Positions 16,477 to 24,515 of a DNA stretch of 43,513 nucleotides are shown here, piece after piece. A program made the translations under genes and the position numbers. The DNA comes from Streptomyces sp. DSM 15324 (GTDB lineage Bacteria > Actinomycetota > Actinomycetes > Streptomycetales > Streptomycetaceae). Each line of letters opens with the position of its first letter. Position 1 is the first letter of the stretch. The notes below the pieces were generated by a model. The model ran no database searches. It was not told the DNA's origin and worked only from the letters and a program-made list of their open reading frames with translations. Location of the stretch: contig NZ_KQ949040.1 in NCBI RefSeq assembly GCF_001514285.1, forward strand, positions 1 through 43,513, given 5' to 3'.

Positions 16477-16988
16477 GGCGGTCACCCTGCCACAGTGCGG
16501 TGGGCCGGGATGTGGGGTCTGCAATTCGCGAGCGGTAAGACGGCAGAGTGTGCTCGCTGCCTTTGGGCAGGGCCCGGCAGGAGCACGCTCACTCGCCTCC
16601 AGCCACGACGGCCTGGACGCTCTATTCGTCGTGCTCGCTCAGCATCCGCATGACGGTCGCGGGGGAGTCAGCCCACCTGGCCCGGCTCGAACGGGCTGGC
16701 CCCCTCCACAACGGGCCGGTGCTGCGGGTCTACAGCGCGCCGGCCGACGCAGGCAGACTGATCGTAGGACAGCCGTCAGCACTCCCGCACCGGTGTTTCC
16801 CGCACCGGAAGGGCAGCGAGGGTGAGTGTGTAACTGCGTGACAACGCCGACGAACAACAACGGCCGACCGCGAACGTCAGCGGACGGTCAGCGCAGGTGA
16901 GAGGCACACCAGCCCAAGGCAGCGCCCCCACCCAAGTTGCTTCGGGACGAAGCAGTCATCGCCCAAGGTTTGGCCATCGCGCCACTCC
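16477..16988. other. 512 bases without a recognised gene
   Basis: Short overlapping ORFs are present on both strands, but none has a family signature. The segment separates the hypothetical membrane protein from the Nudix gene. Confidence 0.4.
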
Positions 16989-17423
16989 TCAAGCCCCCCA
17001 ATTTTCAGCGTGCTCCTGCAGGTAGTAGGCAAGTTCGGGCGGATGGAGTTCAAGCGCTCGCACGGCTGACGCGTCCAACGCGACTCGCACCGGCGAGAAG
17101 TCACCTGTATCGGGATCATCAAGCTCAGGCCCGCAGCGGCGGTTGAGATCCATGTCCAGCACATCAGCGCGAAAGAAGTGCTGTACGACGGTGACCTTGT
17201 CGCCGGGCTCGGTCAAGGTCAGGAATTCGTTCGCCGGGCCGATCGTGGCACCGATCTCTTCCAGCACTTCACGGCGCAGAGCCGCTTCGAGGTCGGCATC
17301 CTCAGCTTCGACGCCCCCACCGACGGTCGTGTAGTAGGAGGTGCCTCCCGGCCACCCTCGGCGCAGGAACACCAGCTGACCACCATCGAGCAGAACCGCA
17401 CGTACGTTGTGACGGACCTTCAT
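16989..17423 (-). CDS. Nudix hydrolase
   Basis: This 144-residue protein has a full Nudix box: GGVEAEDADLEAALRREVLE then EIGA (about residues 38-61), matching GX5EX7REUXEEXGU. Nudix enzymes hydrolyse nucleoside diphosphates linked to another moiety. The N terminus KVRHNVRAVLLDGGQLVFLR is the usual first strand pair, which supports the ATG at 17423 over longer frames. It lies just inside the right end of the AICE, next to the att-flanking repeat, and is best regarded as cargo. Substrate unknown. Confidence 0.85.
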   Translation of the reverse strand: MKVRHNVRAVLLDGGQLVFLRRGWPGGTSYYTTVGGGVEAEDADLEAALRREVLEEIGATIGPANEFLTLTEPGDKVTVVQHFFRADVLDMDLNRRCGPELDDPDTGDFSPVRVALDASAVRALELHPPELAYYLQEHAENWGA

Positions 17424-17494
17424 ATGCCCGACGGTAGTGCGCCCACCCCGGCGAGGAGGTCCGAACCGAACAGACGGGGACGGGGATGGGCCCG

Positions 17495-17610
17495 GCGCAC
17501 CACTAGCGCACCAGAACGAGCGGGGAACAGCGGTGAAAGCAGCCGCGCCCGACGGGGCCGCTTCACCACCGTTCGCCCAGGTCAGCGCCCGAACCAGCCC
17601 AAAATGCCCA
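17495..17610 (+). repeat. att-flanking arm repeat, copy A
   Basis: The segment from GCGCACCAC through GAGCGGGGAACAGCGG to CGCCCAGGTCAGCGCC and AAAATGCCCA is closely related to 18660-18778 (copy B) and more distantly to 25755-25872 (copy C). It directly abuts att copy 2. Its tandem GCGGGGAACA/GCGGTGAAA units look like integrase arm-type sites of an attP. Confidence 0.75.
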
Positions 17611-17658
17611 CAGCTTCCCAAGCTGAGAGCGCGAGTTCGATTCTCGTCACCCGCTCCA
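17611..17658 (+). repeat. att copy 2 (right end of AICE, left end of mini-unit)
   Basis: It is identical over 48 bases to the tRNA-Gly 3' end at 8881-8928. It lacks the 5' part of the tRNA and so is not a functional gene. Confidence 0.93.
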
Positions 17659-17663
17659 TATTT

Positions 17664-17690
17664 AAGGCCCAGGTCAAAGACCTGGGCCCT
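17664..17690 (+). terminator. Hairpin following att copy 2
   Basis: Perfect 10-bp arms GGCCCAGGTC (17666-17675) and GACCTGGGCC (17679-17688) enclose an AAA loop and are followed by CTTCT. Confidence 0.6.
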
Positions 17691-17753
17691 TCTGCTTGTC
17701 GATACCCTTGGCCGCTGCTGGACTCAACGCCACGGCCTCTGGCGGCAAGCGTC

Positions 17754-18092
17754 TCAAGCGACGGTGTACTCCGCATCCCCGAAGTCTGCGACTACGCGAA
17801 GTCGACCGCCCAGCGCTTCCACGTAGGCCCGGAGGGTGGCGACCTCCGCGCGATCCAGCTCGCCATGCTCGATCGCGGAGACCCGAGGCGCTGAAACCCC
17901 CATCGACGCGGCCACTTGGCGCTGCGTCAGCGCCTGTTCACGCCTGACCTCCGCGAGCTTGTGAGCACGCACCTCGGCGGTCAGCCGGTCCATCGCCGCT
18001 TGCTTCTCCTGAGCCGACCGCACCGGCAACCCAGCGGCCGCACGCCGCTCGCGCGCCCTGCGCCTGGTTTCCTCCCAGCTCACGGTGCTCAT
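17754..18092 (-). CDS. XRE-family antitoxin (HigA-like)
   Basis: This 112-residue protein has a helix-turn-helix at about residues 58-95 (REQALTQRQVAASMGVSAPR, then VSAIEHGELDRAEVATLRAY), followed by the dimerisation tail ALGGRLRVVADFGD. It is the expected antitoxin and autorepressor of the upstream HigB-like toxin, whose stop overlaps its start by 4 bases (ATGA). In HigBA modules the toxin gene comes first, as here. A near-perfect palindrome at 18476-18493 just before the toxin start is the probable operator. Confidence 0.85.
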   Translation of the reverse strand: MSTVSWEETRRRARERRAAAGLPVRSAQEKQAAMDRLTAEVRAHKLAEVRREQALTQRQVAASMGVSAPRVSAIEHGELDRAEVATLRAYVEALGGRLRVVADFGDAEYTVA

Positions 18093-18466
18093 TCATACTC
18101 CCTGGTTTCAAGATCGGCCAGATGGGTCCGGTACCGCTCCTCAGCAAGCGGAATGTTGATGTCGTACCAGCGCTGCCAGTTCCCGGCTTTGTCGCCGGCC
18201 ACCAGCAATACTGCCCGGCGCACCGGATCGAAGGCGAAGAGGATGCGGATCTCGCTGTTCCCGGATGACCCTGGTCTCAACTCCTTCAGGTGATGATTCT
18301 CAGCACCCTTGATCCGATCGACCAGCGGACGGCCGAGCGTCGGGCCGGTGGACGCCAGCATGTCGATCGCGTCTTCTACCTGTTCAGCGCCGTCCCAGTC
18401 CTCTTCGGCCAGCGCCTCGAACCACGCCGCGACCTCCCCGACAAGGACCACTTCCCATTGAGCCAC
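18089..18466 (-). CDS. HigB-like toxin (RelE/ParE superfamily, phage Gp49-like)
   Basis: This protein of about 125 residues is typical of HigB/Gp49-type mRNA interferase toxins: WEVVLVGEVAAWFEALAEED, then VEDAIDMLASTGPTLGRPLV, then HHLKELRPGSSGNSEIRILF and AFDPVRRAVLLVAGDK. The basic and polar residues in the KELRP and RILF segments are characteristic. Such toxins cleave ribosome-bound mRNA. GTG 18466 is chosen because family members begin near VAQW; a few residues more are possible. The HigA-like antitoxin is translationally coupled downstream. These are the only genes between att copies 2 and 3. Confidence 0.85.
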   Translation of the reverse strand: MAQWEVVLVGEVAAWFEALAEEDWDGAEQVEDAIDMLASTGPTLGRPLVDRIKGAENHHLKELRPGSSGNSEIRILFAFDPVRRAVLLVAGDKAGNWQRWYDINIPLAEERYRTHLADLETREYE

Positions 18467-18475
18467 GTCCGTGAT

Positions 18476-18493
18476 GTTAATGCAAGCGTTAAC
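18476..18493 (-). promoter_or_regulatory. Palindrome upstream of higBA (probable operator)
   Basis: GTTAATGCAAGCGTTAAC has one mismatch from perfect dyad symmetry and ends 10 bases before the toxin start, as expected for an autoregulatory HigA site. Confidence 0.5.
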
Positions 18494-18509
18494 CTCGCCG
18501 CGGCGATCT

Positions 18510-18778
18510 GCGAACCCTGCGCCAATGCACGAGCCAGATGCCGGACGGGCTCGGACAGGCCGCGCCCGTTGCAGGACCCGCCTAAGGAGGCCACGAGGGG
18601 GGCGTAGGCGCTCGCGGGAGGGTCGACGGCCGGGTAACCGAAGAGAGCGGAGCGCACCACAACCGCACCAGATCGAGCGGGGAACAGCGGGGAACCAAGG
18701 TGAAAACGACCGAGCCCGACGGAGCCGCGCCACGACCATTCGCCCAGGTCAACGCCCTGAACCGGCCCCAAATGCCCG
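18510..18778 (+). repeat. att-flanking arm repeat, copy B
   Basis: This segment abuts att copy 3. Its last 120 bases resemble copy A. Its whole length resembles 25610-25872 (copy C): both contain GGCTCGGACAGGCCGCG, AGCGGAGCGCACCACAACCG and GCGGGGAACAGCGGGGAA in the same order. Confidence 0.75.
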
Positions 18779-18826
18779 CAGCTTCCCAAGCTGAGAGCGC
18801 GAGTTCGATTCTCGTCACCCGCTCCA
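18779..18826 (+). repeat. att copy 3
   Basis: This is the third identical 48-base copy of the tRNA-Gly 3' end, 1168 bases after copy 2. Confidence 0.93.
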
Positions 18827-18833
18827 TGATGAG

Positions 18834-18868
18834 ACCCCAGGTCGGCGGCCTGGGGTTTGTTTGTTGTG
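18834..18868 (+). terminator. Hairpin following att copy 3
   Basis: ACCCCAGG (18834-18841) pairs with CCTGGGGT (18849-18856), followed by TTGTTTGTTGT. The distal part matches the sequence after att copy 1. Confidence 0.6.
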
Positions 18869-18924
18869 CAGACCAATTCGGGGGTGACGTGGACCGACGA
18901 TCAGGTAGCGGCTGTCATACATAC

Positions 18925-19099
18925 ACGGGACTGCACTCCGAGGTCGCCGAGCAGGCCGCGGATGCGGTCCTCGATCTCGTCGCGGATGGGACGTACGGCG
19001 TCGACACCCTGCCCTGCGGGGTCGTCCAACTCCAGTCCAGGTACGTCTTGCCGGGGAAGACACGGCACGTGTCCCCGCACCCCATGGTGATCACGACGT
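18925..19099 (-). pseudogene. Arsenate reductase (ArsC) 3' fragment, frameshifted
   Basis: On the minus strand the reading VVITMGCGDTCRVFPGKTYL, then DW, then (after a lost G at about 19032) LDDPAGQGVDAVRPIRDEIE and DRIRGLLGDLG matches the C-terminal half of thioredoxin-coupled, low-molecular-weight-phosphatase-type ArsC. The N-terminal half with the CX5R motif is absent: the fragment ends at 19099, exactly where the oppositely oriented arsM begins. This is a rearrangement scar and cannot make an active enzyme. Confidence 0.7.
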
Positions 19100-19100
19100 G

Positions 19101-19870
19101 ATGAGCGAGCAGTCCACCGACCTGCGCGAAACCGTCCGCCGGCGCTACGCCGCCGCGGCCGTGAAGGTCACCGAGGGCGGTACCAGCCGTTGCGGGCCCG
19201 AGCCGGTCGAGGTCGACGAGAACTTCGGCTCCACCTTGTACGCCGCCGACGAGCGCGACGCCCTGCCTGGCGAAGCGGTCGCCGCCTTCCTCGGCTGCGG
19301 CAACCCGACCGCCGTGCGGAACTGCGCGAGGGCGAGCGCGTCCACGACCTCGGCTCCGGCGGCGGCATCGACGTCCTGCTCTCCGCCCGCCGCGCCGGCC
19401 TGACCGGCAAGGCGTACGGGCTCGACATGGCCGACGAGATGCTCGCCCTCGCCCTGGCCAACGCCGAGAAGGCGGGAGCCGCCAACGTCGAGTTCCTCAA
19501 GGGCACCATCGAGGCGATCCCGCTGCCCGCGGACACGTTCGACGTCGTCATCTCCAACTGCGTGATCAACCTGTCCGTCGACAAGCCCACCGTCTTCGCC
19601 GAGACCCACCGCGTGCTCAAGCCCGGCGGTCGTATCGGCGTCACCGACGTCGTCGCCGACGACACCCTCACGCCCAAACAGTGCGCCGAGCGGGGCGACT
19701 GGGTCGGCTGCATCGCCGGATAGCCATCGTTCGCGCGGTCAAGTCCTCCACCACTGATGAGCCGGGCTCCTCGGACGCCGCGACGGGCGTGTGCTGCGGC
19801 GTCGCCGCCTGCTGCACCTCGCGGACGAGCAGGCCACCGATCCCACCACCACGATGGCGGAAGCCAAGGC
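19101..19870 (+). pseudogene. Arsenite methyltransferase (ArsM), frameshifted and internally deleted
   Basis: The N terminus SEQSTDLRETVRRRYAAAAV through FGSTLYAADERDALPGEAVA and LGCGNPTAV is typical of ArsM, which methylates As(III) with SAM. A single missing base at about 19316 shifts the frame. The reading then continues LREGERVHDLGSGGGIDVLL (SAM-binding motif I) to GDWVGCIAG and a stop at 19723. Shortly after, in frame, AIVRAVKSSTTDEPGS and a Cys-rich CCGVAACC segment look like the family C terminus, implying an internal deletion of roughly 60 codons. The gene is non-functional. Confidence 0.75.
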
Positions 19871-20159
19871 CGCCTCTGGGTGCGGTCGCCAGGGCTGACC
19901 ACGAGGCTCACCCGCGATTGCTGGGTCGTGGTTCAGCAGGCCATATTGCGGACTGTGACTGAACGAGATGGGTGCGGATCCTTTCGAGGCGCGACGGTGC
20001 CGCATCCGTGGAAGAGAGCCTGAGTCGGCACGAGGCTGTGGGAAGGGAGTGAACCTGTGTGTGAGTCAACACTCACACTTGTGGTGAGCGTGGGCTCACA
20101 CCCCCTCGTGCCGCGTCAAGTCCTGCGCCCGCACTTGTGCGCAACGGCGAGCCAGGAGA
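19871..20159. other. Non-coding region with two GTGTGA-type palindromes
   Basis: The palindrome GTGTGAGT, CAAC, ACTCACAC lies at 20059-20078, and a second, GTGAGC, GTGG, GCTCAC, at 20084-20099. Both resemble the operators in front of the TetR gene (20852-20895), yet they lie downstream of its stop, beside no intact gene. They may be operators of a lost gene. Confidence 0.5.
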
Positions 20160-20807
20160 TCAGCGGCCGTCTGCGGGGCCGAGGAGGTAGGAGATGACCG
20201 CGGTCTGGAGGTGACTGCGCAGTTCGTTCCAGGGCAGTGGGCGGTCGGACTCGAGCAACTCGCCCTGGGTGACGCGGTGCGCGATGGTGGCGTAGACCAG
20301 GCGGTAGGCGAAGTCCAGCGCCGCCGCAGGATCCGGGTGTGCAACGGGGACGTGACGCAGGGCCTCGGCGAAGTGGCGGTTGCCCTCGACGCTGACGCGC
20401 GAGCCCTCCACCCGTACCGCTTCGTGCCTGGTGCCGAGCAGCAGGAAGACGCGGAGCAGGCCCTCGTGTGCCTGGAAGGCGTCGGTGATCGCGCCGACCG
20501 CCTCGGCGATCGCCACGGCCGGATCGCGCAGGAGGCGCAACCGCTCCAGGGACATGCGCTGCTCGATCTCGGCTTGGAGGTTCTCGGTGAAGGCGTGCTG
20601 GATGGCCAGCAGGAGTCCTTCCTTGTCGCCGAACCGGCGGTAGATGCTGCCGACCGCCATGCCGGCCCGCTCGGCGACCGCGGCCACGGTCAGCGAGTCC
20701 ACTCCACCCTCCTCGAGCAGCGCGTACCCGGCCCGCATGAGGTCCTGCTGCGAACGGCGACTGCCTTCTCGGAGGGCGGCGGGCCTGCGGGTGGGGGACT
20801 CGGTCAT
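20160..20807 (-). CDS. TetR-family regulator of the aromatic operon
   Basis: This 215-residue protein has an N-terminal helix-turn-helix at about residues 22-65 (RAGYALLEEGGVDSLTVAAV, AERAGMAVGSIYRRFGDKEG) and a C-terminal ligand domain. It is divergent from the four-gene aromatic operon, and two perfect 20-bp palindromes lie between them, so it most likely represses both transcripts until an aromatic inducer binds. The start at ATG 20807 directly precedes SPTRRPAALREGSRRSQQDL. Inducer unknown. Confidence 0.88.
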   Translation of the reverse strand: MTESPTRRPAALREGSRRSQQDLMRAGYALLEEGGVDSLTVAAVAERAGMAVGSIYRRFGDKEGLLLAIQHAFTENLQAEIEQRMSLERLRLLRDPAVAIAEAVGAITDAFQAHEGLLRVFLLLGTRHEAVRVEGSRVSVEGNRHFAEALRHVPVAHPDPAAALDFAYRLVYATIAHRVTQGELLESDRPLPWNELRSHLQTAVISYLLGPADGR

Positions 20808-20851
20808 CTGCGCAGTTTATAGACCGGGGTCTTGACGTCCATGTTGCCGTC

Positions 20852-20895
20852 GTGTGAATCTCGCTTCACACCGATGTGTGAATCCGAATTCACAC
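20852..20895. promoter_or_regulatory. Tandem TetR operators
   Basis: Two perfect inverted repeats share the arm GTGTGAA: GTGTGAA-TCTCGC-TTCACAC (20852-20871) and GTGTGAAT-CCGA-ATTCACAC (20876-20895). Their centres are 24 bases apart. They sit 45 bases from tetR and 95 bases from the monooxygenase start. Confidence 0.75.
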
Positions 20896-20990
20896 TAGGC
20901 TGCGGCGTGTACCGCACGGTCGAGCCGCACCTCTCTCCCGTCCCACCACGACCCCTCGCAACGGCGCGGGGCTGTCTCTGGAGGTGTCCG

Positions 20991-22547
20991 ATGGCTCCGC
21001 ACTTCGACATCGCCGTCGTCGGCTATGGTCCGACCGGACTCACCGCGGCGTCCCTGCTCGGCCGGCTCGGCCACCGGGTGGTGGTCTGCGAGCGCTGGCC
21101 GGCTCTGTACGGGCTGCCCCGGCTCACCCACATCGACGACGAGACCGCACGTACCGTCCAGGCGGTCGGCGACGGCGACGAGGCGCTGCGCGACTCTTCC
21201 CCGTGCGAGTACCTGTGGGTCAACGGCAAGGGCGAGACGCTGGTGCGCATCCCGGCGAACCCCGACGGCCCGATGGGATATCCGGACCACATCGCCATGT
21301 ACCAGCCGGACGTGGAGAGCGCGATCGACAAACGGTTGCGCGGTTACGGCACGGTCGACATCCGCCAGGGCTGGGCGGTCACCGGCCTCGAACAGGACGA
21401 CGACGGCGTCACCCTGCGCCTGTGCGGCTGGAACACCGAGACCAACTGTGCCGACGGCGCGCGCGACGAGGTCCGGGCCCGCTATGTGATCGCCGCCGAC
21501 GGCAGCCGCAGCGGGATACGGGAACTGCTCGGCGTGGAGCGTGAGGACTTCGGGTTCAACGAGAGTTGGGTCAACATCGACACCGAGTGGCTGCGCCCCC
21601 AGCCACCGGAGTTCGCCTACGGCACCCAGTACTGCGATCCCGCACGGGGGCACATGACCATCAACATCGGCACCACCCGCCAGCGCTTCGAGTTCGCCGT
21701 GCTGCCGGGCGAGTCCCGCGAGGAGATGACCGCCCCTCAGGCCGCCTGGCGGCTGCTGCGGCACTACCACGAGCTGGGGCCGGACGATGTGCGGATCACC
21801 CGTCAGCTCGTCTACGGCTTCGAGGCCCGCATCGCCACCCGCTGGCGCACCGGCAGGGTCTTCCTGGCAGGCGACGCCGCGCACACCATGCCCCCCTACC
21901 TCGGCCAGGGGGCGTGCAGCGGTCTGCGCGACGCCACCAACCTCGCCTGGAAACTCCACCTCGTCCTCGGCGGCCTGGCGCCCGAGGCTCTGCTGGACAC
22001 CTACGAGCGCGAGCGCCGCCCGCACGTCACCGCCCTCACCCAGATGGCGATCGGCCTCGGCAAGGTCGCCAACACTCACGACGTCGAGGCAGCGGCGGCC
22101 CGGGACGCGGCCTTCTTCGCGGGCAAGGTGCCCCCGCCGCCCCCGTTCCCGCCCCTTGCCGAAGGAGTGCTCAGGCCGGACGGGGACACACCCGTCGGCA
22201 CCCTCACCCCCCAGGGCCGCATCCGCCTTGCCGACGGCCGCACGGGACGCTTCGACGACCTGACCGGATACGGCTTCGCCCTGGTCGCCGCCGAGGACCC
22301 CACCCCCGCCCTCGGCCCCGACCGGCTGGCCAGGCTGACGCGCCTGGGCTGCACCGTGGTCGCCCTCGACACCGTCGACGACCTCGACGGGCGGCACCTG
22401 GAGTACCTCCAGCGGCTCGGCGCGGTCGCCTACCTGGCACGCCCCGACTTCGCGCTGTTCGGCGCGGCAACCGACACCGCGGACCTCGCCGCGCTCGTGG
22501 ACGACCTGGACGACGTACTGTCCGGCACGGCCGAGGCGGTCGTATGA
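20991..22547 (+). CDS. FAD-dependent aromatic hydroxylase (MhpA/PheA-type monooxygenase)
   Basis: This 518-residue class A flavoprotein monooxygenase has the dinucleotide-binding GYGPTGLTAASLLGRLGH (about residues 10-27), the NAD(P)H-associated DG motif YVIAADGSRSGIRELLG (about 164-180) and the FAD GD motif VFLAGDAAHTMPPYLGQGAC (about 290-309). A C-terminal thioredoxin-like domain of about 120 residues is present, as in MhpA and phenol hydroxylases. It would ortho-hydroxylate a phenolic ring using NAD(P)H and O2. In this operon the likely reaction is resorcinol to hydroxyquinol. ATG 20991 follows TGGAGGTG; the longer frame to 20832 would run through the operators. Confidence 0.88.
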   Translation: MAPHFDIAVVGYGPTGLTAASLLGRLGHRVVVCERWPALYGLPRLTHIDDETARTVQAVGDGDEALRDSSPCEYLWVNGKGETLVRIPANPDGPMGYPDHIAMYQPDVESAIDKRLRGYGTVDIRQGWAVTGLEQDDDGVTLRLCGWNTETNCADGARDEVRARYVIAADGSRSGIRELLGVEREDFGFNESWVNIDTEWLRPQPPEFAYGTQYCDPARGHMTINIGTTRQRFEFAVLPGESREEMTAPQAAWRLLRHYHELGPDDVRITRQLVYGFEARIATRWRTGRVFLAGDAAHTMPPYLGQGACSGLRDATNLAWKLHLVLGGLAPEALLDTYERERRPHVTALTQMAIGLGKVANTHDVEAAAARDAAFFAGKVPPPPPFPPLAEGVLRPDGDTPVGTLTPQGRIRLADGRTGRFDDLTGYGFALVAAEDPTPALGPDRLARLTRLGCTVVALDTVDDLDGRHLEYLQRLGAVAYLARPDFALFGAATDTADLAALVDDLDDVLSGTAEAVV

Positions 22548-23638
22548 CGGCCGCGGTCCCCGGGACGGCTTCTCTGTCGCCGCTGGTGGCGGCCCAGCAC
22601 CGGGCCATGCCCTTCACCCGGCTCACCGACTGCGGCATGGACCCGGCCGACGCCCGGCGCCTGCTCGCCGACACCGCGGCCGGGACGCCGTGGCAGGACG
22701 CCGCCGCGACCGTCGCGGAGAGGCAGTGGGAACGGGCCCGCAGCGCGGAGGAGGCGGGGCACCGCACGACCGCCCGGCAGGCGTACCGCCATGCCTCCGC
22801 GGCCTGGATGTTCGCACAGATGGCGCATCAGACGGACAGCGTTGAGAAACGGGATCTGTACGCACGGCACACCGCCGCGACCGCTGCTCTGGCACCCGCC
22901 GTGGAGCGTGTCGAGATCCCGCATCGTGACGGGCGGCTCGGCGGCTGGCTGTGCCTGCCGCCGGCCGGCGAGGCCCAGGCCACCGTCATCGTCTGGGGCG
23001 GGCTCAGCGGCTGGGGCGCCGCGTACTTGCCGGTCGCGGACGCCTACACCGCCCGCGGCCTGGCCTGCCTGCTCGCGGAAGGCCCCGGGCAGGGCGAGTC
23101 GCGGCTGCGGCACGGACTGTATGTCGATGAGCGCGTCACCGAGGGCTTCGCCCGCTTCGTCGACCTGGTCGAGGCCGATCCCCGCCTCGGCGGCGCGCTC
23201 GGGGTGCAGGGCGTCAGCTTCGGCGGCCTGTTCGCCGCCCACCTGGCCGACGCCGACCCTCGCGTCGGCGCGGTGGTCGTCAACGGCGCCCCGGCCGCGC
23301 CCACTGTCCCCGAATTCCGCACCGCACGCGAGCAGATGGCCGCCGTGGTCGGCACCGACGAACTGGACCGGGTGACCGAGGTCATGGACGCCCTGCGGTT
23401 CGACCCGGCCAAGCACCGCATCACCTGCCCACTGCTCCTGCTGCACGGCGGCCGGGATCCCCTGGCCCGCTACGAGGACCAGGAGCCCTTCCTGCGCGCC
23501 GCCGACCCCGCCACCGCGACCGTTCGCATCTGGCCCGACGGCGAGCACACCCTCTACAACCACGCGGCCGAACGCGACGCGCTCACCGGGGACTGGTTCA
23601 CCGACCACCTCACCGGCCAGGGCACCCCGAAAGGTTAG
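22544..23638 (+). CDS. Alpha/beta hydrolase, 2,6-dihydroxypseudooxynicotine-hydrolase-like (C-C bond hydrolase)
   Basis: This 364-residue protein has a helical N-terminal domain (residues 1-110) and an alpha/beta-hydrolase core. The nucleophile elbow is GVSFGG with Ser225, with probable acid Asp305 (HGGRDPLARY) and His335 (PDGEHTLYNH). The oxyanion region is VIVWGGLSGWGAAYL. The long N-terminal cap and the AEGPGQGESR segment match the family that includes the nicotine-pathway enzyme cleaving a C-C bond between a dihydroxypyridine ring and an acyl chain. It overlaps the monooxygenase stop by 4 bases (ATGA). I infer that it releases a carboxylic acid from an acylated resorcinol-like ring; a plain esterase role is possible. 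Confidence 0.75.
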   Translation: MTAAVPGTASLSPLVAAQHRAMPFTRLTDCGMDPADARRLLADTAAGTPWQDAAATVAERQWERARSAEEAGHRTTARQAYRHASAAWMFAQMAHQTDSVEKRDLYARHTAATAALAPAVERVEIPHRDGRLGGWLCLPPAGEAQATVIVWGGLSGWGAAYLPVADAYTARGLACLLAEGPGQGESRLRHGLYVDERVTEGFARFVDLVEADPRLGGALGVQGVSFGGLFAAHLADADPRVGAVVVNGAPAAPTVPEFRTAREQMAAVVGTDELDRVTEVMDALRFDPAKHRITCPLLLLHGGRDPLARYEDQEPFLRAADPATATVRIWPDGEHTLYNHAAERDALTGDWFTDHLTGQGTPKG

Positions 23639-23645
23639 GACCACA

Positions 23646-24515
23646 GTGGACTTCACCGTCGAGACAGCCACCGACGCGGTGGTGGAGAGCTTCCGGGAGA
23701 CCAAGGACCAGCGGCTGCGGCAGGTCATGGAGAGCCTGACCCGCCACCTCCACGACTTCGTGCGGGACATCGAACCCACGATGCAGGAGTGGGAGGCCGC
23801 GATCGGTTTCCTCACCGCCGTCGGCCACACGTGCGACGACACCCGCCAGGAGTTCGTCCTGCTCTCCGACATCCTGGGCGTCTCCATGCTCGTCGAGACC
23901 ATCAACGGGGCCGAGGAGGGAACCGAGAGCACCGTCCTCGGCCCCTTCCACATGACCGAATCCCCCCGCCGCGAACTCGGCGACTCCATCGACCTCCTCG
24001 GCACCGGCCGTCCCTGCGTGGTCTCCGGCCGCGTGCTCGCCGCCGACAAAACCCCGCTTCAGGACGCGGAACTCGACGTGTGGCAGTGCTCGCAGGACGG
24101 CTTCTACGACGTGCAACAGCCCGACGTGCAGCCCCCGGGCAACGGGCGCGGCCTCTTCCGCACGGACGAGCACGGCCGCTACTGGTTCCGCACCGTCGTC
24201 CCCTCCCACTACCCGATCCCCACCGACGGCCCCGTAGGCCGCCTCCTCGAAGCGACGGGCAGGCATCCCTACCGGCCCGCCCACATCCACTTCATCGCCG
24301 GCGCCCAGCATCATCGGCCGGTCACCACGCACGCGTTCGTGGCGGGCAGCCCCTACGTCGACTCGGACGCCGTGTTCGCGGTCAAGCGGGGCCTGATCAC
24401 CGACTTCACCGAGTCCCACGACGAGCAGGACGCCGAGCGCTTCGGCGTGACCACGCCCTTCGTCCAGGCCATGTTCGACATCGTCCTGGCGCCCGAGGCA
24501 GAGGCGACTCGATGA
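23646..24515 (+). CDS. Hydroxyquinol 1,2-dioxygenase (intradiol ring cleavage)
   Basis: This 289-residue non-haem Fe(III) dioxygenase has an N-terminal helical dimerisation domain (residues 1-100, DFTVETATDAVVESF, HTCDDTRQEFVLLSDILGVS) and a catalytic beta-sandwich. The iron ligands are seen as Tyr in QDGFYDVQQ (about 158), Tyr in DEHGRYWFRT (about 182) and two His in PYRPAHIHFIAG (about 215-219). The sequence ESTVLGPFHM is typical of hydroxyquinol and chlorocatechol enzymes. It converts hydroxyquinol to maleylacetate. GTG start at 23646, 7 bases after the hydrolase stop, and coupled to the next gene by a 4-base overlap. Confidence 0.9.
   Translation: MDFTVETATDAVVESFRETKDQRLRQVMESLTRHLHDFVRDIEPTMQEWEAAIGFLTAVGHTCDDTRQEFVLLSDILGVSMLVETINGAEEGTESTVLGPFHMTESPRRELGDSIDLLGTGRPCVVSGRVLAADKTPLQDAELDVWQCSQDGFYDVQQPDVQPPGNGRGLFRTDEHGRYWFRTVVPSHYPIPTDGPVGRLLEATGRHPYRPAHIHFIAGAQHHRPVTTHAFVAGSPYVDSDAVFAVKRGLITDFTESHDEQDAERFGVTTPFVQAMFDIVLAPEAEATR

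Noticed and set aside
17582..17776. Minus-strand frames here, at 18582-18827 and at 8786-9097 that contain ERVTRIELALSAWE
   Set aside because: This peptide is the translation of the reverse complement of the tRNA-Gly 3' end and is a well-known spurious annotation; the repeats are att sites, not protein genes.
20832..20990. N-terminal extension of the monooxygenase to an upstream ATG
   Set aside because: The extension runs through both TetR operators, and the flavin-binding strand starts just after the ATG at 20991, which has a good ribosome site.
20895..22397. Long minus-strand frame of 500 codons opposite the monooxygenase
   Set aside because: It is a shadow of GC-rich third positions: the plus strand shows continuous flavoprotein motifs, the minus strand none.
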